This document shows positions 1 through 6,482 of a stretch of 10,833 nt of DNA, one piece after another. The DNA comes from Candidatus Gastranaerophilales bacterium (GTDB taxonomy: Bacteria > Cyanobacteriota > Vampirovibrionia > Gastranaerophilales > JAQUYY01), in NCBI GenBank assembly GCA_028691575.1, contig JAQUYY010000043.1, forward strand, positions 1 through 10,833. The letters are read 5' to 3'. Below the pieces are notes generated by a model, which did not search any database, was not told the DNA's origin, and saw nothing but the letters and a program-made list of their open reading frames with translations. Position 1 is the stretch's first letter; every line of letters starts with the position of its first letter. The translations under genes and the position numbers were made by a program.

Positions 1-1
1 T

Positions 2-340
2 ATCGGATTAAATGCTGAGAATAGAGATTATTTATATAAAAGAATTAACGACAGAGTTCTTGTTATGATTGAAAAAGGTCTAATTGATGAGGTTAAAAAT
101 CTTATAATAAAATACGGAAAAACTGTATCTTTATTGAAAACACTTGGATACAAAGAAATTTGCGAATATTTGGATGGTGAATATTCATTAAATCAAGCCA
201 TTTACAATATTCAAAAAAATACAAGAAACTTTGCCAAAAGACAATTAACCTGGTTTCGAGCAAACAAAGAAATAAATTGGTTTTTTATCGACAAAATGTC
301 AAAAGACGAGATTATCAATGAAGTTTTAAAAATTATTTAA
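2..340 (+). CDS. miaA: tRNA dimethylallyltransferase, C-terminal part (5' end outside window)
   Basis: The frame is open from the first bases of the window and reads IGLNAENRDYLYKRINDRV before the first internal ATG at 65, so that ATG is not the true start. MiaA transfers a dimethylallyl group from DMAPP to N6 of A37 in tRNAs that read codons starting with U; it is cytosolic. The family signature of the C-terminal half is visible: R-x-x-LY-x-RIN-x-RV followed by M-x-x-KGLIDEV, then TLGYKEICEYLDGE and the tail KNTRNFAKRQLTWFR ending in a conserved-looking W/F segment. The catalytic P-loop half lies upstream of the window. About 113 codons are present of a family length near 300. A weak hairpin with a T-run follows the stop. 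Identification is firm from the C-terminal motifs. Confidence 0.93.
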   Translation: MGLNAENRDYLYKRINDRVLVMIEKGLIDEVKNLIIKYGKTVSLLKTLGYKEICEYLDGEYSLNQAIYNIQKNTRNFAKRQLTWFRANKEINWFFIDKMSKDEIINEVLKII

Positions 341-375
341 AAAGTTAAAGTGATAAAGATACTATAATTTGAATT

Positions 376-396
376 GCTAAATACTTTTTAGCTTTT
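376..396 (+). terminator. Weak candidate Rho-independent terminator after miaA
   Basis: GCTAAA-TACTT-TTTAGC forms a 6-bp stem with a 5-base loop, followed directly by TTTT. It lies 36 bp after the miaA stop codon. The stem is AT-rich, so efficiency is uncertain. Confidence 0.4.
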
Positions 397-422
397 ATGG
401 AGTAGAATTTCCATACTCAAAT

Positions 423-1166
423 ATGATTAAATGTGGAGTATGCGGAGGATTTCTTACAGCAGAACTCAAGAAAAAGAAATATATTTATTACCGATGCAAT
501 GATTATTATAAAAATGGCTGCAAGAAAGATTCCTATCTTAACCAAGATAAAATCGATAAGACTTTTGTAGAAATACTAAAACGCTTCAACTTTAGCGATA
601 ATTTTGTTTCCGATGTTCTTGATGCAATTAAAGAATTAGTTGGGAAAAAAGGTGAATATAGCGAAGAAGCGTTAAGAGCAATACATAAACAAATTGAGAC
701 ACTCTACAAACGCATGGAAGCGGCTTACATTGATAAGGTAGATGGAAACATTACAAACGAATTTTGGAAGTCTAAAAACAACGCCTGGCAATCACAACTA
801 AACGAATTAAAAAAGCAATATGACAAACTATTAAATTCAGACAAAAGATTTTATAATGATGCAGATGCATTATTAAATTGGTGTAAAAACTCCCATGACA
901 TTTTTATAAAAGGAACTCCGGAAGAAAAAAGATTCATTGCTCAGGTTATTATATCGAACATATACTATAAAGGTAAAAAGCTAAGTATAGAGCTACATCC
1001 GCTGTTCAATAGCTTGTTAAATCCTTATGTGAAAAATCCAACTGTCGAACTTCTTAAAACCCAACAAAACAGCACTAAAAAAGCACCCGAAGGTGCTAAT
1101 TTTAAAAATGGCGGGGTTGACGGGGCTCGAACCCGCGACCTCCTGCGTGACAGGCAGGCACTCTAA
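423..1166 (+). pseudogene. C-terminal remnant of a large serine recombinase (zinc ribbon plus coiled coil), catalytic domain missing
   Basis: The first 33 residues form the recombinase zinc beta-ribbon: C4-G-V-C7, YYRC25 and NGC33, with the typical LTAELKKKKYIYYRC spacing. About 100 residues of charged, coiled-coil-like sequence follow (roughly 75-145), then a GTPEEKRFIAQVIISNIYYKGKKL segment typical of the end of phage and transposon large serine recombinases. The N-terminal resolvase domain with its catalytic serine and the 'recombinase' domain are absent: in frame upstream there are only about 14 codons (ending FPYSN) before a TAA at 378. No ribosome-binding site precedes the ATG at 423. 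The last 18 or so codons read antisense through the tRNA-Asp gene and its terminator, so the natural C-terminus is probably replaced by host sequence. I infer a decayed relic of an integrated element; expression is doubtful. Confidence 0.75.
1077..1097 (-). terminator. Rho-independent terminator of tRNA-Asp
   Basis: Read on the minus strand: AGCACC-TTCG-GGTGCT followed by a run of Ts. This is a 6-bp stem with a stable UUCG loop, 11 bp after the CCA end of the tRNA. It is the best-formed terminator in the window. Confidence 0.85.
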
Positions 1167-1186
1167 CCAAACTGAGCTACAACCCC
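1109..1186 (-). tRNA. tRNA-Asp (anticodon GTC)
   Basis: The cloverleaf can be drawn by eye on the minus strand: acceptor GGGGTTG paired with CAACCCC, D-arm GCTC...GAGT (one G-U pair), anticodon stem CCTGC/GCAGG around loop CTGTCAC giving anticodon GTC, T-arm GCGGG-TTCGAGC-CCCGT, discriminator G and an encoded CCA at 1111-1109. A sigma-70 promoter lies 32 bp upstream and a strong hairpin terminator downstream, so the gene appears to be a single-gene transcription unit. The 3' end is overlapped, antisense, by the end of the serine recombinase remnant. Confidence 0.97.
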
Positions 1187-1217
1187 AAATTATTAGAGTT
1201 TTTCTTTTACAGATATG

Positions 1218-1246
1218 ATTATAAGTGAATAAGTTTTTAATTTCAA
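1218..1246 (-). promoter_or_regulatory. Sigma-70 promoter of tRNA-Asp
   Basis: On the minus strand TTGAAA (1246-1241) is separated by exactly 17 bp from a perfect TATAAT (1223-1218). The expected start point falls around 1211, about 25 bp before the mature tRNA 5' end, as expected for a short tRNA leader. Confidence 0.8.
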
Positions 1247-1273
1247 GCATTTTTTTTAAGTTTATAATATTTT

Positions 1274-1840
1274 TTAAAATTCAATGCCTTCTCTTGCGCT
1301 AACGCCAATATTCCAATAGTGTTTTACAGGGATAATTCTTGAGACTAAATGAGCAATATCTACTATTTCTTGCGGCGCATTTCGACCGGTTAGTACAATT
1401 TCCAGTTCATCAGGCTTTGAGAGAAGAAAATTTTTCATATCATTTACATTAATAAGTCCTAAGTCCATTGCAATATTTGCTTCATCCAAAACAATTAACT
1501 GATATTTGCCGGTTTGTGCAACTTCTTTTACAAAATCCCAGCCCTTTGCAATTTCAATTCTATCAAGATCTGTAATATTGTCAGAATAAACTATTCTATC
1601 GAGCCCTGCTTGAGTTATAGTCAAATGTTCCGCTAATTTGGGACTTAATTCTCTAAAAGAATATAGCTCTCCGTAGTGGTCTCCACCCTTGGCAAATAGG
1701 ACAATCAGGACATTCCAGCCTCTTCCGAGAGCTCTCATTGTTAAGCCCAGAGAAGCCGTTGTTTTTCCTTTGCCATCCCCTGTATAAACTTGTATGTAGC
1801 CTCTTTTCTCAAATATGGGATTTGTTAAATCTTCTTTCAT
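1274..1840 (-). CDS. cobO: Corrinoid adenosyltransferase (cob(I)alamin adenosyltransferase, CobO/CobA/BtuR type)
   Basis: Transfers the 5'-deoxyadenosyl group of ATP to reduced cobalt of cobalamin or cobyrinic acid diamide, giving the coenzyme form; cytosolic. The 188 residues match the usual family length. Visible motifs: the family P-loop GDGKGKTT at 21-28, LIVLDEANIAMDLGLI at about 115-130 (Walker B-like), VLTGRNAP at 149-156, and the C-terminal GVSAREGIEF, close to the usual KGIE ending. The ATG at 1840 has only a weak GGGA upstream, but the frame just before the P-loop fits the family N-terminus. It has its own promoter at 1903-1875 and no visible B12 riboswitch in the 115-bp leader region. 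No other cobalamin-synthesis gene is in the window, so it may serve salvage. The family call is secure; the exact corrinoid substrate is not shown. Confidence 0.95.
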   Translation of the reverse strand: MKEDLTNPIFEKRGYIQVYTGDGKGKTTASLGLTMRALGRGWNVLIVLFAKGGDHYGELYSFRELSPKLAEHLTITQAGLDRIVYSDNITDLDRIEIAKGWDFVKEVAQTGKYQLIVLDEANIAMDLGLINVNDMKNFLLSKPDELEIVLTGRNAPQEIVDIAHLVSRIIPVKHYWNIGVSAREGIEF

Positions 1841-1874
1841 TTTAAAAATTTCCCGTTAGTTAAAAAACATTCAC

Positions 1875-1903
1875 ATGATATAGAGCAATTTTCGCAAAGT
1901 CAA
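1875..1903 (-). promoter_or_regulatory. Sigma-70 promoter of cobO
   Basis: On the minus strand TTGACT (1903-1898), a 17-bp spacer and TATCAT (1880-1875): each hexamer differs from consensus at one base. It lies 35 bp upstream of the cobO start codon and downstream of the cyclic-nucleotide-domain gene, so cobO can be transcribed independently. Confidence 0.7.
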
Positions 1904-1955
1904 TCCATGTAATTGTTTATTATTATGCTGTTTTAGACAAAAAGACATTAGCATA

Positions 1956-2426
1956 TTATATAATACCATCTTTATTAGAAGATATTTTTCGTAATTTCAA
2001 AATTACGGTATGCGCAATTTTTTTTGTTATATTTAATCCCATTTTTGGGTGCAGTTCGCATAATTTTTCAAAATTTTCACATGAAAGCTCTGCTGCTTCA
2101 AAATTACTTTTTGTAATTACACTTGCGGCACAACGTCTTCCGTCTATTAATGATGTTTCTCCAAAAAAATTAAGCGCATCAAGTTCATTTATCAGAATTT
2201 CTTCATTTTGCGATAATTTTTTCTTTATTTTTACCGAACCTTTTAAAATAAAATACATTCCTCTTGGCGAATCGCCTTCTTTAAAGACGTATCGCCCCGA
2301 GGAGATTTTTCTTACCTGTAAAAATTTTAATATTTTTATTAAATCTTCCTTTTTAAAATCATAAAAAAAAGGAATGCCGGAAGCCAATACTTCGTCTATG
2401 GGAAAATATTCTATATTATTTTGCAT
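1956..2426 (-). CDS. Stand-alone cyclic nucleotide-binding domain protein (Crp/Fnr-type sensor domain without HTH)
   Basis: A 156-residue protein that is almost entirely one CNB (cNMP-binding) beta-roll: GIPFFYDFKKEDL (about 17-29) at the front, the FKEGDSPRGMYFILKGSVKI strand-turn segment (48-67), and a phosphate-binding-cassette-like FFGETSLIDGRRCAASV (87-103) with the G-E pair and an R followed by A expected for ligand contact. A short C-helix region follows and the protein ends about residue 156, without the winged-helix DNA-binding domain of CRP/FNR. Its ATG overlaps the end of the preceding XRE gene by 11 bp, implying translational coupling. I infer a small sensor acting with that DNA-binding partner; whether it binds cAMP, cGMP, c-di-GMP or nothing cannot be read from the sequence. 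Confidence 0.85.
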   Translation of the reverse strand: MQNNIEYFPIDEVLASGIPFFYDFKKEDLIKILKFLQVRKISSGRYVFKEGDSPRGMYFILKGSVKIKKKLSQNEEILINELDALNFFGETSLIDGRRCAASVITKSNFEAAELSCENFEKLCELHPKMGLNITKKIAHTVILKLRKISSNKDGII

Positions 2427-2775
2427 TTTCGTTAAAATTACCGCTATTTAAAAACCCGATTATGCCAAAAGCTGCACTGCGCTGCATTTTGGCAGGTGCT
2501 TGTCTTAAAAGCTCGACTGATTCTGAGAGAACCGGATCAAGATCATACCAGCGTCTTCGAAGTGTATTATTATGCTCATGAAAAAACCATTCGATAGGTT
2601 TATTATATAGTCCGGAAAGCTTTATGAGCTCAAAAACATCTATTTTCCTTGTACCGGCTTCCATTACAGAAATTGCTGAAATCGGTAATTTCATAAACAT
2701 TGCTACTTCTTCTTGTTTTAAACCTGCTTCAAGTCTTGCTTTTTTTAACTTGTAACAAAACTTTTTTCTGTCCAT
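2416..2775 (-). CDS. XRE-family helix-turn-helix transcriptional regulator
   Basis: A 119-residue cytosolic protein. Residues about 7-62 are a lambda-Cro/CI-type HTH: LKKARLEAGLKQEEVAMFMKLPISAISVMEAGTRK, where QEEVA begins helix 2 and PISAISVMEAG is the recognition helix region, followed by FELIKLSGLYNKPIEWFF. The remaining 50 residues (RRRWYDLDPVLSESVELLRQAP...) form a small helical tail that I do not recognise. The ATG at 2775 has a good ribosome-binding site (AGAGG) on the minus strand. It is the first gene of a unit with the cyclic-nucleotide-domain protein (11-bp overlap). A palindrome lying over the likely -35 region suggests autoregulation. Regulatory targets are unknown. Confidence 0.87.
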   Translation of the reverse strand: MDRKKFCYKLKKARLEAGLKQEEVAMFMKLPISAISVMEAGTRKIDVFELIKLSGLYNKPIEWFFHEHNNTLRRRWYDLDPVLSESVELLRQAPAKMQRSAAFGIIGFLNSGNFNENAK

Positions 2776-2834
2776 AAAAAAACCTCTATGTTATTATTAA
2801 AATATGAATTAAAATTATAATAATCTCTATTATT

Positions 2835-2864
2835 AGTATACATTATTTTTCTGAAAATCAGAAA
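2835..2864 (-). promoter_or_regulatory. Promoter and palindromic operator candidate upstream of the XRE gene
   Basis: On the minus strand a -10-like TATACT (2840-2835) lies 17 bp from a poor -35 (TTCTGA, 2863-2858). That -35 is one arm of a perfect inverted repeat TTTCTGA-AAA-TCAGAAA at 2848-2864. The placement inside a divergent intergenic region and over the -35 is what an autorepressor site would look like. The promoter hexamers alone are weak evidence; the palindrome is directly visible. Confidence 0.45.
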
Positions 2865-2905
2865 CTTTTTTTGGATTTTGTTACAAAGATTAAAAAAGAT
2901 TAATT

Positions 2906-3454
2906 ATGAAAATTGAAACTAAATTTGAATATAGAGAATATGCCAAAAAAGAACGGGCTATGCTGGACATTAAAAAAATAAGCATTAGCATGGCAAAATT
3001 GCTTGTATCTGCGGAATTTTACCGAAATGCAAAAAATATTTTATTGTTTTATCCTTTCGGGCATGAAATAGATTTAACAGATTTATTTAATGACGATTCT
3101 AAAAATTGGTATTTGCCAAGATGTAATAAAGAAAATTTGGATTTTTACAAATATACAAAAGGAAGTAAATTGGTAAAAAGTTCAAGGGGAATACTAGAGC
3201 CGGAAGTATTTTCAGAGATTTTAGATAATAAAAATGCTGATATTATAATAATACCGGCTTTAATGGCAGATAAAAAAGGCTATCGTTTGGGCTATGGTGC
3301 AGGATTTTATGACAGGTTTTTAAAGAAATTGCCGTCAAAAACTCTCAAAATAACATCTGTTGCCGAAAAATTTTTTGTGGATAAAATCCCTACTGATATT
3401 TGGGATGAGCCCATTGACTATGTTTTAACAGAAAAAAATTTAATAAAAATTTAA
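2906..3454 (+). CDS. 5-formyltetrahydrofolate cyclo-ligase (5,10-methenyltetrahydrofolate synthetase)
   Basis: ATP-dependent conversion of 5-formyl-THF to 5,10-methenyl-THF in one-carbon metabolism; cytosolic. The 182 residues fit the family. Visible signatures: an N-terminal basic helix with YREYAKKER (9-17), ILLFYPFGHEIDL (45-57), GILEPE (95-100), and the hallmark segment IIPALMADKKGYRLGYGAGFYDRFL (115-139) with its glycine-rich nucleotide/folate loop, then PTDIWDEPIDYVLTE near the end. No clear Shine-Dalgarno sequence precedes the ATG at 2906, but the N-terminus has the length expected. It is divergent from the XRE unit and separated by 150 bp from motA, so it is likely its own transcription unit. 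The call rests on several family motifs and is firm. Confidence 0.94.
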   Translation: MKIETKFEYREYAKKERAMLDIKKISISMAKLLVSAEFYRNAKNILLFYPFGHEIDLTDLFNDDSKNWYLPRCNKENLDFYKYTKGSKLVKSSRGILEPEVFSEILDNKNADIIIIPALMADKKGYRLGYGAGFYDRFLKKLPSKTLKITSVAEKFFVDKIPTDIWDEPIDYVLTEKNLIKI

Positions 3455-3474
3455 TAAAAATAATTAATTTATTT

Positions 3475-3497
3475 AGTTTTTATTTATAAAAACTTTC
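3475..3497 (+). terminator. AT-only hairpin after the folate cyclo-ligase gene, possible weak terminator
   Basis: AGTTTTTA-TTTA-TAAAAACT is a perfect 8-bp inverted repeat followed by TTT, 20 bp beyond the stop codon. It is almost free of G and C, so terminator strength is doubtful. The remaining 100 bp to motA shows no convincing promoter pair. Confidence 0.3.
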
Positions 3498-3603
3498 CAA
3501 GTTGCTTCATTGTCTTTTAAAATCGGTATACAACAATTAAAGGATTTTTAAATTTACAAAATAAGGTTTAATTATAAGTGGATAATCGTACCTGGAGATA
3601 AAA

Positions 3604-4377
3604 ATGGATATAACAGCTGTAATAGGGTTAGTTTTTGGTATAGCTTGTATTTTATTAGGTCAGGCATTAGAAGGCGGCAATATTGGACAATTGCTTCAAA
3701 TAACCGCTGCGCTAATTGTATTTGGAGGAACTGCAGGATGTGTTATTTTGAGCTTTCCGTTTGATGATTTAAAAAATTCAATTTTATTTCTTAATATAGC
3801 ATTTTTAGGTCAATCGACAGATTATAAAAAACTAATAGAAGAAATACTTTCATATGCAACAAAAGCTAGAAAAGAAGGCGTAATTGCTCTTGAAAAAGAA
3901 AGTCGAAATGCAAGCGATCCTATTTTGAAAGTAGGCTTAGAAGCTGTTAGTGACGGAGCAGATCCTTCGCTGGTAAGAGATTTAATGGAAACACAACTGG
4001 CAGATGAAGAAGAACAAATAAAAAGAGCATCAAAAGTATGGGAATCGGCAGGTGGTTATTCACCAACGATTGGTATTATCGGTGCTGTACTCGGGCTCAT
4101 TCAGGTTATGCAGAATTTATCAGATCCGTCTGCATTAGGTGCAGGTATTGCAGTTGCATTCGTTGCTACAATTTATGGTTTGGTACTTGCTAATTTAATT
4201 GCAATTCCGATAAGTACAAGAATAAAACTTAAAAGCGAAGATGGTTTTCTTGCTAAAACAATGATGATAGAAGGAATTTTATCAATTCAAGCAGGTGAAA
4301 GCCCTGCTTTAATAGAAAGAAAGCTTTATTCATTTATTACAACAAAAAATAACGATAAAGCTAAAGCTCCTGCATAG
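3604..4377 (+). CDS. motA: Flagellar motor stator protein MotA
   Basis: Inner-membrane proton- or sodium-channel subunit that couples ion flow to flagellar rotation together with MotB. The 257 residues show the MotA plan: two N-terminal membrane segments (about 3-22 and 32-52), a cytoplasmic loop containing YATKARKEGVIALEKE (84-99, including the charged residues that face FliG) and DPSLVRDLMETQL (120-132), then two C-terminal membrane segments beginning GGYSPTIGIIGAVLGLIQVMQ (150-170) and AVAFVATIYGLVLANLIAIP (183-202). The prolines at 154 and 202 correspond to the two conserved channel prolines. GGAG lies seven bases before the ATG. The gene is followed 14 bp later by motB, a standard stator operon. 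No other flagellar gene is in the window. Confidence 0.95.
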   Translation: MDITAVIGLVFGIACILLGQALEGGNIGQLLQITAALIVFGGTAGCVILSFPFDDLKNSILFLNIAFLGQSTDYKKLIEEILSYATKARKEGVIALEKESRNASDPILKVGLEAVSDGADPSLVRDLMETQLADEEEQIKRASKVWESAGGYSPTIGIIGAVLGLIQVMQNLSDPSALGAGIAVAFVATIYGLVLANLIAIPISTRIKLKSEDGFLAKTMMIEGILSIQAGESPALIERKLYSFITTKNNDKAKAPA

Positions 4378-4391
4378 AAAAGTAAAATAAT

Positions 4392-5567
4392 ATGGCTAAA
4401 AAGAAAAAACCTGAAGAACATGTAAATTTAGAAAGATGGCTCGTCTCTTATGGCGATTTTATGACGCTTCTTTTGGCAACATTTGTTGTGTTATATGCGC
4501 TTGCTCAATCGGATGTTGCTGCATATACTAAGTTGCAAGATGCCCTTAATGACGCATTTAAACCGCCAAGTATTATACAAGGCGATGAGGGGATATTAAA
4601 TGATTCCGGTTCAAGTGTTCTCTCCAATGGCTATGAAACAGAGTCAAGTCAGGTTATTCCGCCAATGCTTGAACAAGTTAGTGCAAAATATGAAGAAACT
4701 TCTTTTTTAGAAATTCAAAATGCTGTAAATCAAATGAAAGCAAATGGTGAAATAGACGGAATTGATGTAGAAATAGGGAAAAGAGGACTTACTGTCAAGC
4801 TTAAAGATTTGGACTTGTTTTTTAACTCAGGAACTGCCGAGATTAAAAAAGAATCTTACCCTACTTTGGAAAAAATCGCTAAATTAATAGATTCAAAGTT
4901 TAAAGGGCATTTTTTACGAGTAGAAGGACATACGGATGATATAAAAATCAAATCTTCCATTTTTCCGTCAAATTGGGAATTATCATCGGCAAGAGCATCA
5001 AGTGTAGTAAGATTTTTAATTGATAAATTTAATTTTGAGAAAAAAAGGTTTGCTGCTGTCGGATACGCTGACAGCAGACTAATAGCTCCAAATACAACAC
5101 AAGAAGACAGAGAAAAAAATCGTCGTGTAGAAATTATTATTTTACGAAATTCTTTATTGGAATCAGAAGATATTACAAAAGATGAATTATACAAAAAACA
5201 ACGAGAAGAAATAACTAAAAAACAAAAAGAAGAATTGCAAAAATACAAATCGGCAAGTAATGCAGCTAAAGATTTAGCTAAAAAAATAGGTATTTCGTTG
5301 AGCAATATATTAATTTTAAGAGATAATTATGAAGAAAAAGCTAAAAATGCTTTGGATGAATTAGAACGAATAGAACAAGAAAAACGCAAAAAATTAAAAT
5401 TGCCTGACAAGAAATTGGAAGAGGTTATTCCTCTTTCAACGGAAGAACAGAAAAAAGTTGAAGAAGACCTTAAAAAAGGCAAAATAAGTGCAGCTGTTGC
5501 AAATTTATTAAAAGAACGAGGCGAAACTTCAACAATAATTGTTAAAGAAGGAGAAAAAAATGAATAA
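4392..5567 (+). CDS. motB: Flagellar motor stator protein MotB with an extended C-terminal charged tail
   Basis: Stator partner of MotA, anchored to peptidoglycan. Residues 11-38 hold the single membrane helix with SYGDFMTLLLATFVVLYALA; D22 matches the conserved ion-binding aspartate. A linker of about 90 residues leads to the OmpA/MotB peptidoglycan-binding domain (about 125-252): LTVKLKDLDLFFNSGTAEIK, VEGHTDDIKI (177-186), WELSSARASSVVRFL and the end motif NRRVEIII (243-250). Normal MotB proteins stop near here. This one continues for about 140 residues of very charged, probably helical or coiled-coil sequence (KKQREEITKKQKEELQKY, then ELERIEQEKRKKL). The reading frame is continuous and base composition does not change obviously. 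The stop codon overlaps the start of the downstream prepilin gene. Confidence 0.94.
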   Translation: MAKKKKPEEHVNLERWLVSYGDFMTLLLATFVVLYALAQSDVAAYTKLQDALNDAFKPPSIIQGDEGILNDSGSSVLSNGYETESSQVIPPMLEQVSAKYEETSFLEIQNAVNQMKANGEIDGIDVEIGKRGLTVKLKDLDLFFNSGTAEIKKESYPTLEKIAKLIDSKFKGHFLRVEGHTDDIKIKSSIFPSNWELSSARASSVVRFLIDKFNFEKKRFAAVGYADSRLIAPNTTQEDREKNRRVEIIILRNSLLESEDITKDELYKKQREEITKKQKEELQKYKSASNAAKDLAKKIGISLSNILILRDNYEEKAKNALDELERIEQEKRKKLKLPDKKLEEVIPLSTEEQKKVEEDLKKGKISAAVANLLKERGETSTIIVKEGEKNE

Positions 5568-6243
5568 ATAAGGATTCACGCTGGCAGAAACCTTGATAGT
5601 CATTGCGATAATCGGAATAATTGCCTCTATAGTTACACCAATGTTATTCGGAACAACAAGTGATGCCGAGCTAAAAGCAGCGTGGAAAAAACAATATTCA
5701 GATCTGACTCAAGCAACAATGATGATAGTTGCCGACAATGGTGGAAGTTTAGCAGGCGCTTTTCCCGGTGATGTTGCAGGAAGTGAAGATTTAAAAAATG
5801 CATTTGCCTCAAAACTAAATATAATAAAAGATTGCTCAGGAACTTCTGCGACAGGCGGAACAGGAACAGGAGCAAGTGCGGAAGGCTGTTGGCATAGTGG
5901 AACAAATAGCTGGTATTATTTAAATGGTACAGGTAGAAGTAATACAAGTTATCCTGGATTAATACTCAATAACGGCAATCTAATAAGAATTAGTATTGAA
6001 AAATCGAATTGTAGTCAAGCGGCAGGTGACTACACAAAATGTGGTTGGATATGGATAGACATAAACGGATTTAAAAAACCTAATACAATAGGAAAAGATA
6101 TATTTTATGCAAATATAACAGCAAATGCATTAATACCCGTAGGAGCAAGAGGATATTATGACCCGTCAACAGATTGCATAGAAAATTCAACAGCAACAAC
6201 AAATTATGGCTATGGCTGTTCGGCAAAGTATTTGTATGAATAA
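5560..6243 (+). CDS. Type IV pilin-like (pseudopilin) protein, reading frame interrupted by TAA at codon 4
   Basis: From the ATG at 5560, preceded by an ideal GGAG seven bases upstream, the frame reads MNK-stop-GFTLAETLIVIAIIG: a class III (prepilin) leader with Gly before the cleavage site, Phe+1, Glu+5 and a hydrophobic N-terminal helix, but codon 4 (5569-5571) is TAA where a Lys or Arg codon would be expected. After it the frame is open for 223 codons. The mature region has a low-complexity Gly/Thr/Ser loop, AEGCWH, SNC...TKCGW, GFKKPNTIGKDIF and a C-terminal CSAKYLYE, with several cysteines likely forming disulfides. The only downstream start (TTG 5593) would delete the leader. The ATG overlaps the motB stop by 8 bp. 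The same C-terminal domain recurs at 10833-10438. Either a recent nonsense mutation, a base-call error, or readthrough. Confidence 0.75.
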
Positions 6244-6252
6244 TATTATCAA

Positions 6253-6420
6253 TCAATTGACTTTATTTAAAGTTTCTCCTGTGCAGTAAGCTTTTATGGT
6301 GCTTATTGTGTATTTTTTAAAACTATAAGAGTAAACACTTAATGTTAATAAGCCTATTGTTAATATCACAAGAAAACTTATTATATTTATAAAAGTTTTT
6401 TCAAGTTTATCGTTTTTCAT
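6253..6420 (-). CDS. Small single-span membrane protein, 55 residues, function unknown
   Basis: On the minus strand an ATG at 6420 opens a 55-codon frame ending in TGA. The product begins MKNDKLEKTF, then has a hydrophobic stretch of about 20 residues (roughly 10-32, INIISFLVILTIGLLTLSVY), followed by a short polar tail SYSFKKYTISTIKAYCTGE with one cysteine. The charge pattern suggests one membrane helix. AGGGTG stands about seven bases before the ATG, and TATACT 20-25 bp upstream could be a -10, though no good -35 matches it. The gene is convergent with the prepilin gene, with 9 bp between stops. It resembles no family I know. In a 300-bp gap with AT-rich DNA a chance frame of this length is possible, so the RBS and membrane helix are the only support. 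Confidence 0.5.
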   Translation of the reverse strand: MKNDKLEKTFINIISFLVILTIGLLTLSVYSYSFKKYTISTIKAYCTGETLNKVN

Positions 6421-6482
6421 AATGCAACACCCTATAAAAAGTATATTTGTTGTACTTTAATCTACTTTTTAAATAAAAAACA

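Noticed and set aside
1017..1250. Minus-strand open frame across tRNA-Asp
   Set aside because: Spans the tRNA, its promoter and its terminator, and includes the familiar translated-tRNA sequence GCSSVWLECLPVTQEVAGSSP; not a gene.
1841..1955. Cobalamin riboswitch before cobO
   Set aside because: The leader after the predicted promoter is only about 30 nt, far too short, and no B12-box-like sequence is visible.
3502..3532. Promoter for motA: TTGCTT and TATACA
   Set aside because: The spacer is 19 bp and both hexamers are imperfect; kept out of the feature list.
4856..5305. Long open frame on the minus strand inside motB
   Set aside because: It lies wholly opposite a convincing motB with all domain motifs, and its product has no recognisable family features; it is an antisense shadow.
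5569..5571. Reassignment of TAA to a sense codon as the explanation for the pilin leader
   Set aside because: Nearly all other genes here (miaA, motB, the malic enzyme, gmhB and others) end at TAA exactly where the family ends, so TAA is a normal stop in this genome.
5633..5947. Minus-strand open frame rich in Leu and His within the prepilin
   Set aside because: Antisense to the pilin Gly/Thr-rich codons; composition is what the reverse complement would give.
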